This document shows positions 1 through 7,916 of a stretch of 36,075 nt of DNA, one piece after another; position 1 is the stretch's first letter; each line of letters begins with the position of its first letter. This DNA comes from Massilia sp. UBA2604. GTDB taxonomy: Bacteria; Pseudomonadota; Gammaproteobacteria; Burkholderiales; Burkholderiaceae_D. Under the pieces are notes generated by a model. The model saw only the letters and a list, made by a program, of their open reading frames with translations. It ran no database searches and was not told the DNA's origin. The stretch lies in contig DDKG01000209.1 in assembly GCA_002339265.1 (NCBI GenBank), positions 1 through 36,075 of the forward strand, written 5' to 3'. The translations under genes and the position numbers were made by a program.

Positions 1-486
1 CAGCAGCGCCTTGGTGCCGCATTGTTCGGCGCAGGCCGGCAGCTTGCCTTCGGCGATGCGGTTGCGGCCGTACTTCTTGAATTCGGCTTCCGAGGTGTCC
101 GGTTCCGGGCCGCCGGCGCAGAAGGTGCACTTGTCCATCTTGCCGCGGTGGTTGAACAGGCCCGTCTCGGGGAATTGCGGCGCGCCGAACGGGCAGGCGT
201 AATAGCAGTAGCCGCAGCCGATGCACTGGTCCTTGCTGTGCAGGACGATGCCGTCCTCGGTGTGATAGATGCAGTTGGTCGGACACACCGCCAGGCACGG
301 CGCGTCGGTGCAGTGCATGCAGGCGACCGACACCGAACGCTCGCCCGGGATGCCGTCGTTGATCGTCACCACGCGGCGCCGGTTGATGCCCCAGGCCAGT
401 TCGTGCTCGTTCTTGCAGGCGGTCACGCAGCCGTTGCAGTCGATGCAACGCTCCGTGTCGCAGATGAATTTCATTCTTGCCGGCAT
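1..486 (-). CDS. fdhB: Formate dehydrogenase iron-sulfur (beta) subunit, 3' end outside window
   Basis: This is the electron-transfer subunit that passes electrons from the molybdenum subunit (506-3325) towards the membrane cytochrome b/quinone. The 162 residues present carry four cysteine groups: C9/C14/C17/C20/C24 near the start (CIDCNGC), CMHCTDAPC, CIGCGYCYYACPF and CTFC, with a further CAEQC near the edge, as in DmsB/FdnH-like subunits with four 4Fe-4S clusters. It starts at ATG 486, 19 bases after the alpha-subunit stop, behind a GAGGAGA ribosome site. The frame runs off the left edge without a stop, so the C terminus is missing; a gamma (cytochrome b) subunit would be expected just beyond. 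The family assignment is firm. The electron acceptor is inferred from the family. Confidence 0.92.
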   Translation of the reverse strand, partial: MPARMKFICDTERCIDCNGCVTACKNEHELAWGINRRRVVTINDGIPGERSVSVACMHCTDAPCLAVCPTNCIYHTEDGIVLHSKDQCIGCGYCYYACPFGAPQFPETGLFNHRGKMDKCTFCAGGPEPDTSEAEFKKYGRNRIAEGKLPACAEQCGTKALL

Positions 487-505
487 AGCGGTCTCCTCTG
501 TCGTG

Positions 506-3325
506 TCAGGCGCGCACCACGCGGCACAGCGACACCTTGGTTTCCTGCATCATGGTCACGGCGTCATAGCCATAGGTCCAACCAGTATTGATGGCTTCGC
601 CGCGCACGATCGGCGCGCCACCCTCGGGGTAGTGCTTTTCGAGGTCTTCGCCCATCCACCAGCCGCCGAAGTGGAACGGCGCCCAGACCAGGCCCACCGG
701 TACCCGTTCGGTGACCATCGCCATCATCTTCAGGCGCGCACCGGTCGGGGTCTCGAGCCACACGTATTCGCCCAGCTTGGCGCCGATCTGGACCGCGTCG
801 CGCGGGTTGATCTCGACGAACATGTTTTGCTGCAGCTCGGCCAGCCAGGGATTGGAACGGGTCTCCTCGCCGCCGCCCTCGTATTCGACCAGTCGGCCGG
901 AGGTCATGATCAGCGGGAAGTCCTTCGAATAGTCGACCGCCTGCACCGATTTATACAAGGTCGGCAGGCGCCAGTGATTGGCCTTGTCGTCGTAGGTCGG
1001 GTACTGGGCCACCAGGTCGCGCCGCGGCGTGGCCAGCGGTTCGCGGTGCACCGGCACCGGATCGGGGAAATTCCAGACGTTGCAGCGCGCCCGCGCATTG
1101 CCGTACGGCGCGCAACCGTGGGCGATGACGACCCGGATGATGCCGCCCGACAGGTCGGTCTTCCAGTTCTTGCCATCGGCCATGGCCTGCTCGGCCGGGG
1201 TCAGCTCGGCCCACCAGCCCAGTTTTTTCAGGAACACGTGGTCGAATTCGGGGTAGCCGAAATCCAGCTCGCTGTGCTTGTTGGTCGAGCCGTCGGCCGC
1301 CAGCAGGCTCGAACCATTGTGCTCGACACCCCAGTTGGCGCGGAACGGCAAGCCGCCCTCGGCCACGCTCTTGCTCAGGTCATACAGGATCGGCGTGCCC
1401 GGATGTTTCATCTCCGGCGTGCCCCAGCATGGCCACGGCAAGCCGTAGTAGTCGCCCTTGCAAGGGCCGGAATCGGCGCGCAGGGTCGTTGGATTGAAGG
1501 TGTGCTTGTTTTCCATGTGCAGCTTGAGCCGCTCGGGCGAGCACCCCGTGTAGCCGATGGTCCAGCACGAGCGGTTGATCTCGCGCAGGATGTCCTCGAC
1601 CACCGGCTCGTTGTGCACCACCTTGATGTTCTTGCACAGCTCGTCGGCGAAGCCCAGCTTGCGCGCGAACAGGTACATGATCTCGTGGTCGGTCTTGCAC
1701 TCGAACAGCGGCTGGATGACGCGCTCGCGCCACTGGATCGAGCGATTCGAGGCGGTGCACGAGCCCTGGGTCTCGAACTGCGAAGCGGCCGGAAGCAGAT
1801 ACACGCCGTCGGTGCGGCCGTGCATCGAGGCCGTCATGCTCGGATAGGGGTCGATCACCACCATCATGTCGAGCTTTTGCATCGCCGCCTTCATGTCCGG
1901 CAGGCGGGTCTGGCTGTTGGGCGCATGGCCCCAGTAGAACACGGCGCGCAGATTGCTCGGCTGGTCGACGAACTGGTTTTCTTCATTCACCGCGTCAAAC
2001 CAGCGTGACACCGTGATGCCGGGCTTTTCCATCAGCTCCTTGGAGCCGAAGCGCGACTTGATCCACTCGTAGTCGACGCCCCATACGCTGGCAAAGTGCT
2101 TCCAGGCGCCTTCGGCCAGGCCGTAGTAGCCGGGCAGCGAATCGCCATTCGGGCCCACGTCGGTGGCGCCCTGCACATTGTCGTGGCCGCGGTAGATATT
2201 GGCGCCCCCGCCCGGAATGCCGATATTGCCGAGCGCAAGCTGCAGGATCGACAGCGCACGCACGTTCGCCGTGCCGACGTGGTGCTGGGTGATGCCCATG
2301 CACCAGACCACGGACGACGGACGGTTGGTGGCCAGCATTTCGGCCGCCATGCGCACGGCGGACTCCGGCACGCCGGTTACGTCCGACACTTTATCGGGCG
2401 TCCATTTCATGACTTCGGCGCGCACGTCCTCCATGCCCCAGGTGCGCTCTTCGATGAACTTCTTGTCTTCCCAGCCGTTGTTGAAGATGTGGTACAGGAT
2501 GCCCCACACCAGCGCGATGTCGGTGCCGGGCCGTACGCGCACGTAATGGTCGGCGAAGCGCGCCGTACGCGTGAAGCGCGGATCGATGACGATCATCTTG
2601 GCGCCCAGCTCCTTGGCGTGCAGAAAGTGCAGCATCGAGATCGGGTGCGCCTCGGCCGGGTTGGACCCGATGAACAGCACCGCCTTGCTGTAGTGAAGGT
2701 CGTTGAACGAGTTGGTCATCGCCCCGTAGCCGAAGGTCTGGGCCACGCCGGCAACGGTAGTCGAGTGACAGATGCGGGCCTGGTGGTCGCAGTTGTTGGT
2801 GCCGAAGAACGACACCCATTTGCGCAGCAGGTAGGCCTGCTCATTATTGTGCTTGGAGCTGCCGATCACCATCAGCGCATCCGGCCCGGCTTCCTTGCGC
2901 AAGTGCAGCAGCTTGTCGCCGATCTCGTCGATCGCCTGGTCCCAGGAGATGCGCTGGTATTTGCCGTTGACCAGCTTCATCGGATAGCGCAGGCGGTGCT
3001 CGCCGAAGGCGTGCTCGCGCACCGAGGCGCCCTTGGCGCAGTGCGCGCCCATATTGATCGGCGAATCGAAGGCAGCTTCCTGGCGCACCCAGACGCCGTT
3101 GGCGACCACGGCGTCGACCGAACAGCCGACCGAGCAGTGGCTGCATACGGTGCGCTTGACCTCGGTGGGCACCGGGGTATTGGGCACCGGGTCGGCCTGG
3201 GCCGGTTCGATCACGTTCAGCGGCAGGTGGCGCGCCAGGGCGCCGGCGCCGGCGGCCACGCCGGCCCCGACCAGGAAGCGGCGCCGTTTGAGGGCGCTGT
3301 CGCGCGTAGACTTGACCAGTGACAT
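506..3325 (-). CDS. fdhA: Formate dehydrogenase catalytic alpha subunit (Mo/W-bis-MGD, Cys form)
   Basis: Oxidises formate to CO2 on a bis-molybdopterin guanine dinucleotide cofactor, on the periplasmic side after Tat export. The 939 residues begin with a twin-arginine signal (KRRRFLVG, residues 13-20, then a short hydrophobic run). A 4Fe-4S site follows (C61, C64, C68, C96), then the long molybdopterin oxidoreductase domain and a C-terminal molydopterin-binding domain. At the place where FdnG-type enzymes have selenocysteine (QARVUH), this protein has C186 in QARICHSTT, so it is the cysteine form and needs no selenocysteine machinery. The AGAGGAA ribosome site supports ATG 3325. It sits between the Tat-target gene and fdhB in the standard order of the FDH3-like cluster. 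Confidence 0.95.
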   Translation of the reverse strand: MSLVKSTRDSALKRRRFLVGAGVAAGAGALARHLPLNVIEPAQADPVPNTPVPTEVKRTVCSHCSVGCSVDAVVANGVWVRQEAAFDSPINMGAHCAKGASVREHAFGEHRLRYPMKLVNGKYQRISWDQAIDEIGDKLLHLRKEAGPDALMVIGSSKHNNEQAYLLRKWVSFFGTNNCDHQARICHSTTVAGVAQTFGYGAMTNSFNDLHYSKAVLFIGSNPAEAHPISMLHFLHAKELGAKMIVIDPRFTRTARFADHYVRVRPGTDIALVWGILYHIFNNGWEDKKFIEERTWGMEDVRAEVMKWTPDKVSDVTGVPESAVRMAAEMLATNRPSSVVWCMGITQHHVGTANVRALSILQLALGNIGIPGGGANIYRGHDNVQGATDVGPNGDSLPGYYGLAEGAWKHFASVWGVDYEWIKSRFGSKELMEKPGITVSRWFDAVNEENQFVDQPSNLRAVFYWGHAPNSQTRLPDMKAAMQKLDMMVVIDPYPSMTASMHGRTDGVYLLPAASQFETQGSCTASNRSIQWRERVIQPLFECKTDHEIMYLFARKLGFADELCKNIKVVHNEPVVEDILREINRSCWTIGYTGCSPERLKLHMENKHTFNPTTLRADSGPCKGDYYGLPWPCWGTPEMKHPGTPILYDLSKSVAEGGLPFRANWGVEHNGSSLLAADGSTNKHSELDFGYPEFDHVFLKKLGWWAELTPAEQAMADGKNWKTDLSGGIIRVVIAHGCAPYGNARARCNVWNFPDPVPVHREPLATPRRDLVAQYPTYDDKANHWRLPTLYKSVQAVDYSKDFPLIMTSGRLVEYEGGGEETRSNPWLAELQQNMFVEINPRDAVQIGAKLGEYVWLETPTGARLKMMAMVTERVPVGLVWAPFHFGGWWMGEDLEKHYPEGGAPIVRGEAINTGWTYGYDAVTMMQETKVSLCRVVRA

Positions 3326-3343
3326 ATCGATTCCTCTGCTTGC

Positions 3344-3562
3344 CTACCAGTAGGCGGCGGTCTGGTAATAGCGGCGGATGTGATCCGTCTCGTGGTAGCC
3401 GCGCTTGACCTTCGGGTCTGGCGCGGCCGGGGCGGCCTCTGGCGCCGCGCTCGCCGGGACGGCGGCCGCGGCCACTACCAGCGCGCCCAGTGGAGCGGCT
3501 TTCAGGAAGCCGCGCCGCGCCGGGTCGGGCCGTTCGCCTGTCTGTGGATCATGCTTGTTCAT
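3344..3562 (-). CDS. Small formate-dehydrogenase-region Tat-signal protein
   Basis: A 72-residue protein with a twin-arginine start (ARRGFLKAAPLG, about residues 15-26), an Ala-rich hydrophobic stretch, and a short charged C terminus ending HETDHIRRYYQTAAYW. This matches the family known as formate dehydrogenase region TAT target, found next to formate dehydrogenase alpha genes in many proteobacteria; its job is unknown. A reasonable inference is that it travels with, or helps assemble, the exported enzyme, perhaps as a very small subunit. Its start (ribosome site GGAGAGGAA) overlaps the end of the chaperone gene by 14 bases and its stop lies 18 bases before fdhA, so translation is probably coupled. 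Confidence 0.88.
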   Translation of the reverse strand: MNKHDPQTGERPDPARRGFLKAAPLGALVVAAAAVPASAAPEAAPAAPDPKVKRGYHETDHIRRYYQTAAYW

Positions 3563-4232
3563 CGGTTTCCTCTCCTACTGCAAAGCTTTCCGCCTCGATT
3601 GCCAGGAAGGCCTGCGCGAAGCGCGCGACCAGGCGGTAATAGTTGGCGCCATCGGCATTGGCGATGTCGTCCAGCGCGCGCATGCACCAGGAGCCGATAT
3701 GGGCCTCGAAGAACTTTTGCTGCACTTCCAGCGGCTGGCGCCGGATGCCGGGCGCGCCGGCCACCAGCACGCGCATGGTCTCGCACAGCGCGCCCAGGTG
3801 GTCTTCGAACTCGCCCCGGCCCCGCATGCGCGCCAGGCCGAGCTTTGCCAGGTCTTCGCGCAGCTGCGCCAGCGGCGTGTCGTTCATGTAGCCCGCGATA
3901 TAGCGCGAGCCGTACGGATCGACCGGCGGCGTGCCGATGCTGATGAACAGCGCCGTGAATTCATCGCGGACGAGCTGGGGGTCCATGACGCCGGACGCCA
4001 CGGTCAGCTGCTCCCAGGCCCGCTCGAGCGCCGGGTCGCCGCCCTCGGCCAGGATCGGATCGCTGGACGCGAGCGCCTCCAGCAGCGCCGCGTCGGGCGC
4101 CGCAAGCAGCAGGCGCGAGAGCAAGGCATAGAGGTCGGCCCTGGCCTGGTCTTCGCCGCTGGGCATCGCCGCGCCCGGGGCGATGGCGCCAAGAATGGTG
4201 TTGGCGGACGTGCTCGCACTTGAAGATGACAC
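3549..4232 (-). CDS. TorD/DmsD-family molybdoenzyme chaperone
   Basis: A 227-residue, mostly helical cytoplasmic protein of the TorD/DmsD chaperone family. Such proteins hold the Tat signal of a molybdoenzyme and delay export until the cofactor is in place. Family hallmarks seen are the RADLYALLSRLLLAAPD start of the domain, the DPYGSRYIAGYMNDTPLAQLREDLAKLG centre and the DHLGALCETMRVL helix. It is the first gene of the formate dehydrogenase group, so FdhA is the likely client. The start is GTG at 4232, 9 bases after GGGAG; no ATG with a better ribosome site exists in frame. About 74 bases separate it from the DUF2474 gene upstream, so it may share the cio transcript or have its own promoter. 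Confidence 0.9.
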   Translation of the reverse strand: MSSSSASTSANTILGAIAPGAAMPSGEDQARADLYALLSRLLLAAPDAALLEALASSDPILAEGGDPALERAWEQLTVASGVMDPQLVRDEFTALFISIGTPPVDPYGSRYIAGYMNDTPLAQLREDLAKLGLARMRGRGEFEDHLGALCETMRVLVAGAPGIRRQPLEVQQKFFEAHIGSWCMRALDDIANADGANYYRLVARFAQAFLAIEAESFAVGEETDEQA

Positions 4233-4306
4233 TGTGGATCACTCCCGTTGTTCAAATTGTATCGCCAGTGTAGACCCCGATTGACATGGAGCGCGCACAG
4301 TTGCCC

Positions 4307-4435
4307 TCACCGCATTCCAGCAGCGTGCATCACGATTCTTATGAGAAATGCGATGAGCGCCAGGGTGACGACGCCGCCCAGCCACAACAGCGCCATCCAG
4401 CCCAGCCGGCGCAGCCATTCGCGACGCGCCGTCAT
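4307..4435 (-). CDS. DUF2474 single-span membrane microprotein of the cio operon
   Basis: A 42-residue protein starting MTARREWLRRLGWMALLWL and ending with about 20 hydrophobic residues and a short tail (MHAAGMR). It is a positively charged N terminus plus one transmembrane helix, as in the DUF2474 family, whose members sit just after type bd oxidase subunit II genes. The start ATG shares one base with the cioB stop (TGATG), so it is translationally coupled. By position it resembles CydX/CydH of other bd oxidases, which stabilise the haem-bearing subunit. A similar role here is inference. It is easily missed by gene finders because of its size. Confidence 0.82.
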   Translation of the reverse strand: MTARREWLRRLGWMALLWLGGVVTLALIAFLIRIVMHAAGMR

Positions 4436-5442
4436 CAGTGGTATCCCGCGTCATGCTTGACCTTGCCCCGGAATACCCAGTACGACCAGCCGGTGTACAT
4501 CAGGATGATGGGCAGGATGAACAGGGTACCGACCAGGGCGAAGCCCTGGCTTTGCGGCGGCGAGGCGGCTTCCCAGATCGTGATCGCGGGCGGCACCACG
4601 TGTGGCCAGATGCTGATCGCCATGCCGCTGTAGCCGAGGAAGATCAGCGCCAGCGCCAGCACGAAGGGCTGGCGGAACGGCTGGCGCGCCAGCGCGCGCA
4701 GCAGCAGCACCATGCACAGCACGACCAGGAGCGGCACCGGCGCCAGGAAGGCGATATTCGGGAAGGTGAACCAGCGTTCGGCCACCGCCGCGAAGCGCAT
4801 CGGGGTCCAGATGCTGACCGCGACGATGGCCCCCAGCAGTAGCCAGGCGAAGGGCCGCGCGACCTGGATCATGCGCGCCTGCAGCTCGCCCTCGGTCTTC
4901 ATCACCAGCCAGGTAGCGCCCAGCAGCGTATAGGCAATCATCACGCCGACGCCGGCCAGCAGAGGGAATGGCGCGACCCAGTCGAGCGGCCCGCCGGCGA
5001 AGCTGCGGCCCGAGACCGTGATGCCGTCCAAAAATCCGCCCAGGGTCACGCCCTGGAAGAAGGCCGCTGCGACCGAGCCGCCGATGAAAGCCTTGTCCCA
5101 CAGGTGGCGTTCGTTTTCCTTGGCCTTGAAACGGAACTCGAAGGCGACGCCGCGAAACACCAGGCCGATCAGCATGAAGATCAGCGGCAGGTAGAGGCCC
5201 GAAAGGATGATGGCGTAGGCCACCGGGAAGGCCGCCAGCAGCCCTTCCCCGCCCAGCACCAGCCAGGTCTCGTTGCCGTCCCAGACCGGCGCGACCGAAT
5301 TCATCATGGTGTCGCGGTCGCGCTTTTTCGGCGTGAACGGGAACAGCATGCCGATGCCCAGGTCAAAGCCGTCCAGCAGCACGTACATGAAGACCGCGAA
5401 GAAAATAATCAGGATCCAGATGACGGATGTGTCGATGCCCAT
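4435..5442 (-). CDS. cioB: Cytochrome bd (CIO-type) quinol oxidase subunit II
   Basis: Subunit II of the cyanide-insensitive type bd oxidase, an inner-membrane quinol:O2 oxidoreductase that reduces oxygen without pumping protons. The 335 residues show the family start (DGFDLGIGMLFPF, residues 24-36), the WDGNETWLV loop, the FRGVAFEFRFK motif and about eight to nine hydrophobic helices. The length fits CydB/CioB. It begins 4 bases after the cioA stop, and its stop overlaps the DUF2474 start. It carries no haem itself but packs against CioA. Confidence 0.96.
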   Translation of the reverse strand: MGIDTSVIWILIIFFAVFMYVLLDGFDLGIGMLFPFTPKKRDRDTMMNSVAPVWDGNETWLVLGGEGLLAAFPVAYAIILSGLYLPLIFMLIGLVFRGVAFEFRFKAKENERHLWDKAFIGGSVAAAFFQGVTLGGFLDGITVSGRSFAGGPLDWVAPFPLLAGVGVMIAYTLLGATWLVMKTEGELQARMIQVARPFAWLLLGAIVAVSIWTPMRFAAVAERWFTFPNIAFLAPVPLLVVLCMVLLLRALARQPFRQPFVLALALIFLGYSGMAISIWPHVVPPAITIWEAASPPQSQGFALVGTLFILPIILMYTGWSYWVFRGKVKHDAGYH

Positions 5443-5446
5443 GGTG

Positions 5447-6931
5447 TCAGCTCCGCGTCGGTTGGTCGCCGCCGTCGCGATGTGCGCCGTGGTCCGGGTT
5501 GTCGTCGATATTGCCCTCGATGCTGTCGTCGTTGTCGACGTTGGCCGCCGACAGCGGCCGCATCGGCGTGCGCCCTTCTCCCGGCCCGCCTTCCGACGGC
5601 CGGTTCAGGGCGAAGTGCTGCGGTCCCTTGTTAATCAGGCGCAGCAGGTAGACCGTACCGGCGCCGAACACGAAGAAGTAGGCGACGACGAACATCGCCA
5701 GGGTCACGCCCATCGTGGTCGCGCTGTGGGGAGACACCGCGTCGGCGGTGCGCAGCACGCCGTAGATCACCCACGGCTGGCGTCCGACCTCGGTGGTGGT
5801 CCAGCCGGCCAGGATGGCGATCAGGCCGGTCGGTCCCATCAGCACGGCGAAGCGCAGGAACAGGCGCTTGCCGTAGATCCGCCCCCCGCGCCTGAGCCAC
5901 AGGCTCCAGGCGCCGAGGGCGATCATCAACAGTCCCAGGCCCACCATGACGCGAAAACTCCAGAACACGATCAGGGAATTGGGGCGGTCTTCGCGCGGGA
6001 ATTCCTTCAGTCCCGGGAACTGTCCGCTCAGGGTATGGGTGAGGATGATGCTGCCCAGGTAGGGAATCTCGACCGCATGGCGGGTCTCTTCGCGCTCCAT
6101 GTCGGGAATGCCGAACAGGATCAGCGGCACCGCCTCGCCCGGCTCGTTCTCCCAGTGGCCCTCCATCGCGGCCAGCTTGGCCGGCTGGTGCTTCAGGGTA
6201 TTGAGGCCATGGAAGTCGCCGATCACGGCCTGGATCGGCGCCACCAGCAGGATCATCCACATGGCCATCGACAGCATCTTGCGCACGTTCTTGTTGTCGC
6301 GCCCGCGCAGCAGGTGCCAGGCGGCGGAGGCGCCGACGATCAGCGCCGTCGCCAGGTAGGCGGCCACTACCATGTGCATCAGGCGGTAGGGAAAGGAAGG
6401 ATTGAAGATGATGGCCAGCCAGTCGACCGGGACCATGCGCCCGCCCTCGATCGCATAGCCCTGCGGAGTGTGCATCCAGCTGTTGGCGCCGAGGATCCAG
6501 GTGGACGAGATCAGGGTGCCGATGGCCACCATGCAGGTGGCGACGAAGTGCAGCTGCGGCCCCACGCGGTTCCAGCCGAACAGCATTACTCCCAGGAAGC
6601 CGGCTTCGAGGAAGAAGGCGGTGAGCACCTCGTAGGTGAGCAGCGGCCCCATGACGCTGCCGGCGAACTCGGACAGGTAGCTCCAGTTGGTGCCGATCTG
6701 GTAGGCCATGACGATGCCCGACACCACGCCCATGCCGAAGGCCACGGCGAAAATCTTGAGCCAGAAATGGTACAGGTCGACGTAGACCTGGCGTTTGGTC
6801 CTGAGCCAGCACCCTTCGAGCACGGCCAGGTAGCTGGCCATGCCGATCGTGATCGCAGGGAAGATGATGTGGAAGGAGATCGTGAAGGCGAACTGGATAC
6901 GCGCCAGTTCCAGCGCTGTGAGACCAAACAT
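5447..6931 (-). CDS. cioA: Cytochrome bd (CIO-type) quinol oxidase subunit I
   Basis: Haem-carrying subunit of the type bd oxidase. It binds quinol and the three haems and reduces O2 to water at the membrane. The 494 residues include H21 and H186 (haem ligands equivalent to E. coli CydA H19 and H186), E101 and E109 of the proton path, the Q-loop residues K247 and E257, a likely b558 ligand M329 in FWSFRVMVG, and GRQPW in the TTEVGRQPWVIYG block. The Q-loop is short, which is the mark of the CIO/bd-II-like group. The hydrophilic tail after about residue 440 is rich in Asp, Asn and Gly. The start at ATG 6931 follows GAGGGAG. It diverges from the FNR-type gene at 7147, and oxygen control is likely, though no clean FNR box was found between them. 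Confidence 0.95.
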   Translation of the reverse strand: MFGLTALELARIQFAFTISFHIIFPAITIGMASYLAVLEGCWLRTKRQVYVDLYHFWLKIFAVAFGMGVVSGIVMAYQIGTNWSYLSEFAGSVMGPLLTYEVLTAFFLEAGFLGVMLFGWNRVGPQLHFVATCMVAIGTLISSTWILGANSWMHTPQGYAIEGGRMVPVDWLAIIFNPSFPYRLMHMVVAAYLATALIVGASAAWHLLRGRDNKNVRKMLSMAMWMILLVAPIQAVIGDFHGLNTLKHQPAKLAAMEGHWENEPGEAVPLILFGIPDMEREETRHAVEIPYLGSIILTHTLSGQFPGLKEFPREDRPNSLIVFWSFRVMVGLGLLMIALGAWSLWLRRGGRIYGKRLFLRFAVLMGPTGLIAILAGWTTTEVGRQPWVIYGVLRTADAVSPHSATTMGVTLAMFVVAYFFVFGAGTVYLLRLINKGPQHFALNRPSEGGPGEGRTPMRPLSAANVDNDDSIEGNIDDNPDHGAHRDGGDQPTRS

Positions 6932-7108
6932 GCGTGCTCCCTCGTGTCGATCGCTTCAGTTAAACACGGTGGCCAGCGCACACGATTGACGATGTCATTT
7001 TTATCATTGCTGAATGGTTTTTGAACACATGCCGCTCTAATCGCAACAAAAGTTCCCTTTTCGGGGCATATTTTGGCCTTGCCGGTCGGCATGGCGACGG
7101 CAGGGGGC

Positions 7109-7114
7109 TATAAT
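7109..7114 (+). promoter_or_regulatory. Putative -10 box of the fnr-like gene
   Basis: A perfect TATAAT lies 32 bases upstream of the ATG at 7147. The best -35 partner at 17-bp spacing is TCGGCA (7086-7091), 4 of 6 to consensus. This would give a short leader of about 25 bases. It is a sequence match only. Confidence 0.5.
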
Positions 7115-7146
7115 TCCCGGTGTACTGATCATAGCGACCATTCTTC

Positions 7147-7908
7147 ATGAGCCAGCCTCTCACCCGGCAAGCCGAGCCGCCCCTGAACATCCACGCCCTC
7201 AAATCCTGCGCCCAGTGCAGCATGCACCAGCTGTGCCTGCCGATGGGGCTGGAGAACGACGAGATCGACCGCCTGGACAAGATCATCGGCCGCCGTCGCC
7301 GCCTGGAGCGCGACGAGCGCCTGTACGGCGTGGGCGAGCCGTTCCGCAACCTGTACGCGGTGCGCTTCGGCCACTTCAAGACCTACCAGGTGAACGCCGC
7401 CGGCGAAGCCCAGATCACCGGCTTCCAGATGGCCGGAGAATTGCTGGGCATGGACGCCATCAGCGGCACCCACCATTGCGACGCGGTGGCGCTGGAAGAC
7501 TCCGAAGTGTGCGAGATCCCGTTCGCGCGCCTGGAAGACCTGTTCGGCGAAGTGCCGACCCTGCTGCGCCACTTCCACCGCATCATGAGCCAGGAAATCA
7601 CGCGCGAGCAGAACGTCATGCTCCTGCTCGGCAATATGCGCGCCGAGCAGCGTTTCGCCGTGTTCCTGGTGAACCTGTCGGCGCGCTACGCCACCCGGGG
7701 TTACTCGGCCAACCGTTTCCAGCTACGCATGTCGCGCGAAGACATCGGCAACTACCTGGGCCTGACCATCGAGAGCATCAGCCGCCTGCTGTCGCGCTTC
7801 AGGAAGCAGGGCTGGCTCGAGGTCGACAAGCGCGAAGTGACGCTGCTCGACCCGGCCAAATTGAAGGCGCTGGCGGCCGGCACCGACGTGTGCAGCCCGA
7901 TGGCCTGA
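7147..7908 (+). CDS. fnr: FNR-type oxygen-sensing transcription regulator (Crp/Fnr family)
   Basis: A 253-residue global regulator that senses oxygen through a labile 4Fe-4S cluster and, without oxygen, dimerises and binds TTGATnnnnATCAA. Cluster cysteines are C21, C24, C30 (CAQCSMHQLC) and C111 (THHCDAV), the same layout as E. coli FNR. A cyclic-nucleotide-binding fold follows, then a winged helix whose recognition helix (LTIESISRLLSRF) has the E-SxxR pattern that reads TTGAT. The matching perfect site is present at 33704-33717 before ccoN. It diverges from cioA, and its stop is 8 bases before the AraC-family gene, so the two are probably cotranscribed. The name is by family; the organism may hold other paralogues. 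Confidence 0.9.
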   Translation: MSQPLTRQAEPPLNIHALKSCAQCSMHQLCLPMGLENDEIDRLDKIIGRRRRLERDERLYGVGEPFRNLYAVRFGHFKTYQVNAAGEAQITGFQMAGELLGMDAISGTHHCDAVALEDSEVCEIPFARLEDLFGEVPTLLRHFHRIMSQEITREQNVMLLLGNMRAEQRFAVFLVNLSARYATRGYSANRFQLRMSREDIGNYLGLTIESISRLLSRFRKQGWLEVDKREVTLLDPAKLKALAAGTDVCSPMA

Positions 7909-7916
7909 AGAACATC

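Noticed and set aside
269..3322. Long plus-strand frames opposite fdhA
   Set aside because: They mirror the molybdoenzyme gene and show no domain or ribosome-site support.
6993..7006. FNR box between cioA and the fnr-like gene
   Set aside because: Only the left half (TTGAC) fits; the right half TCATT departs from ATCAA at most positions.
5273..7024. Plus-strand open frame of about 580 codons opposite cioA
   Set aside because: Rich in His, Gln and Asp with no fold signature; mirrors cioA codon bias.
7215..7916. N-terminal extension of the AraC-family protein overlapping fnr
   Set aside because: The extension is an out-of-frame shadow of fnr; ATG 7917 gives a normal-length AraC protein.
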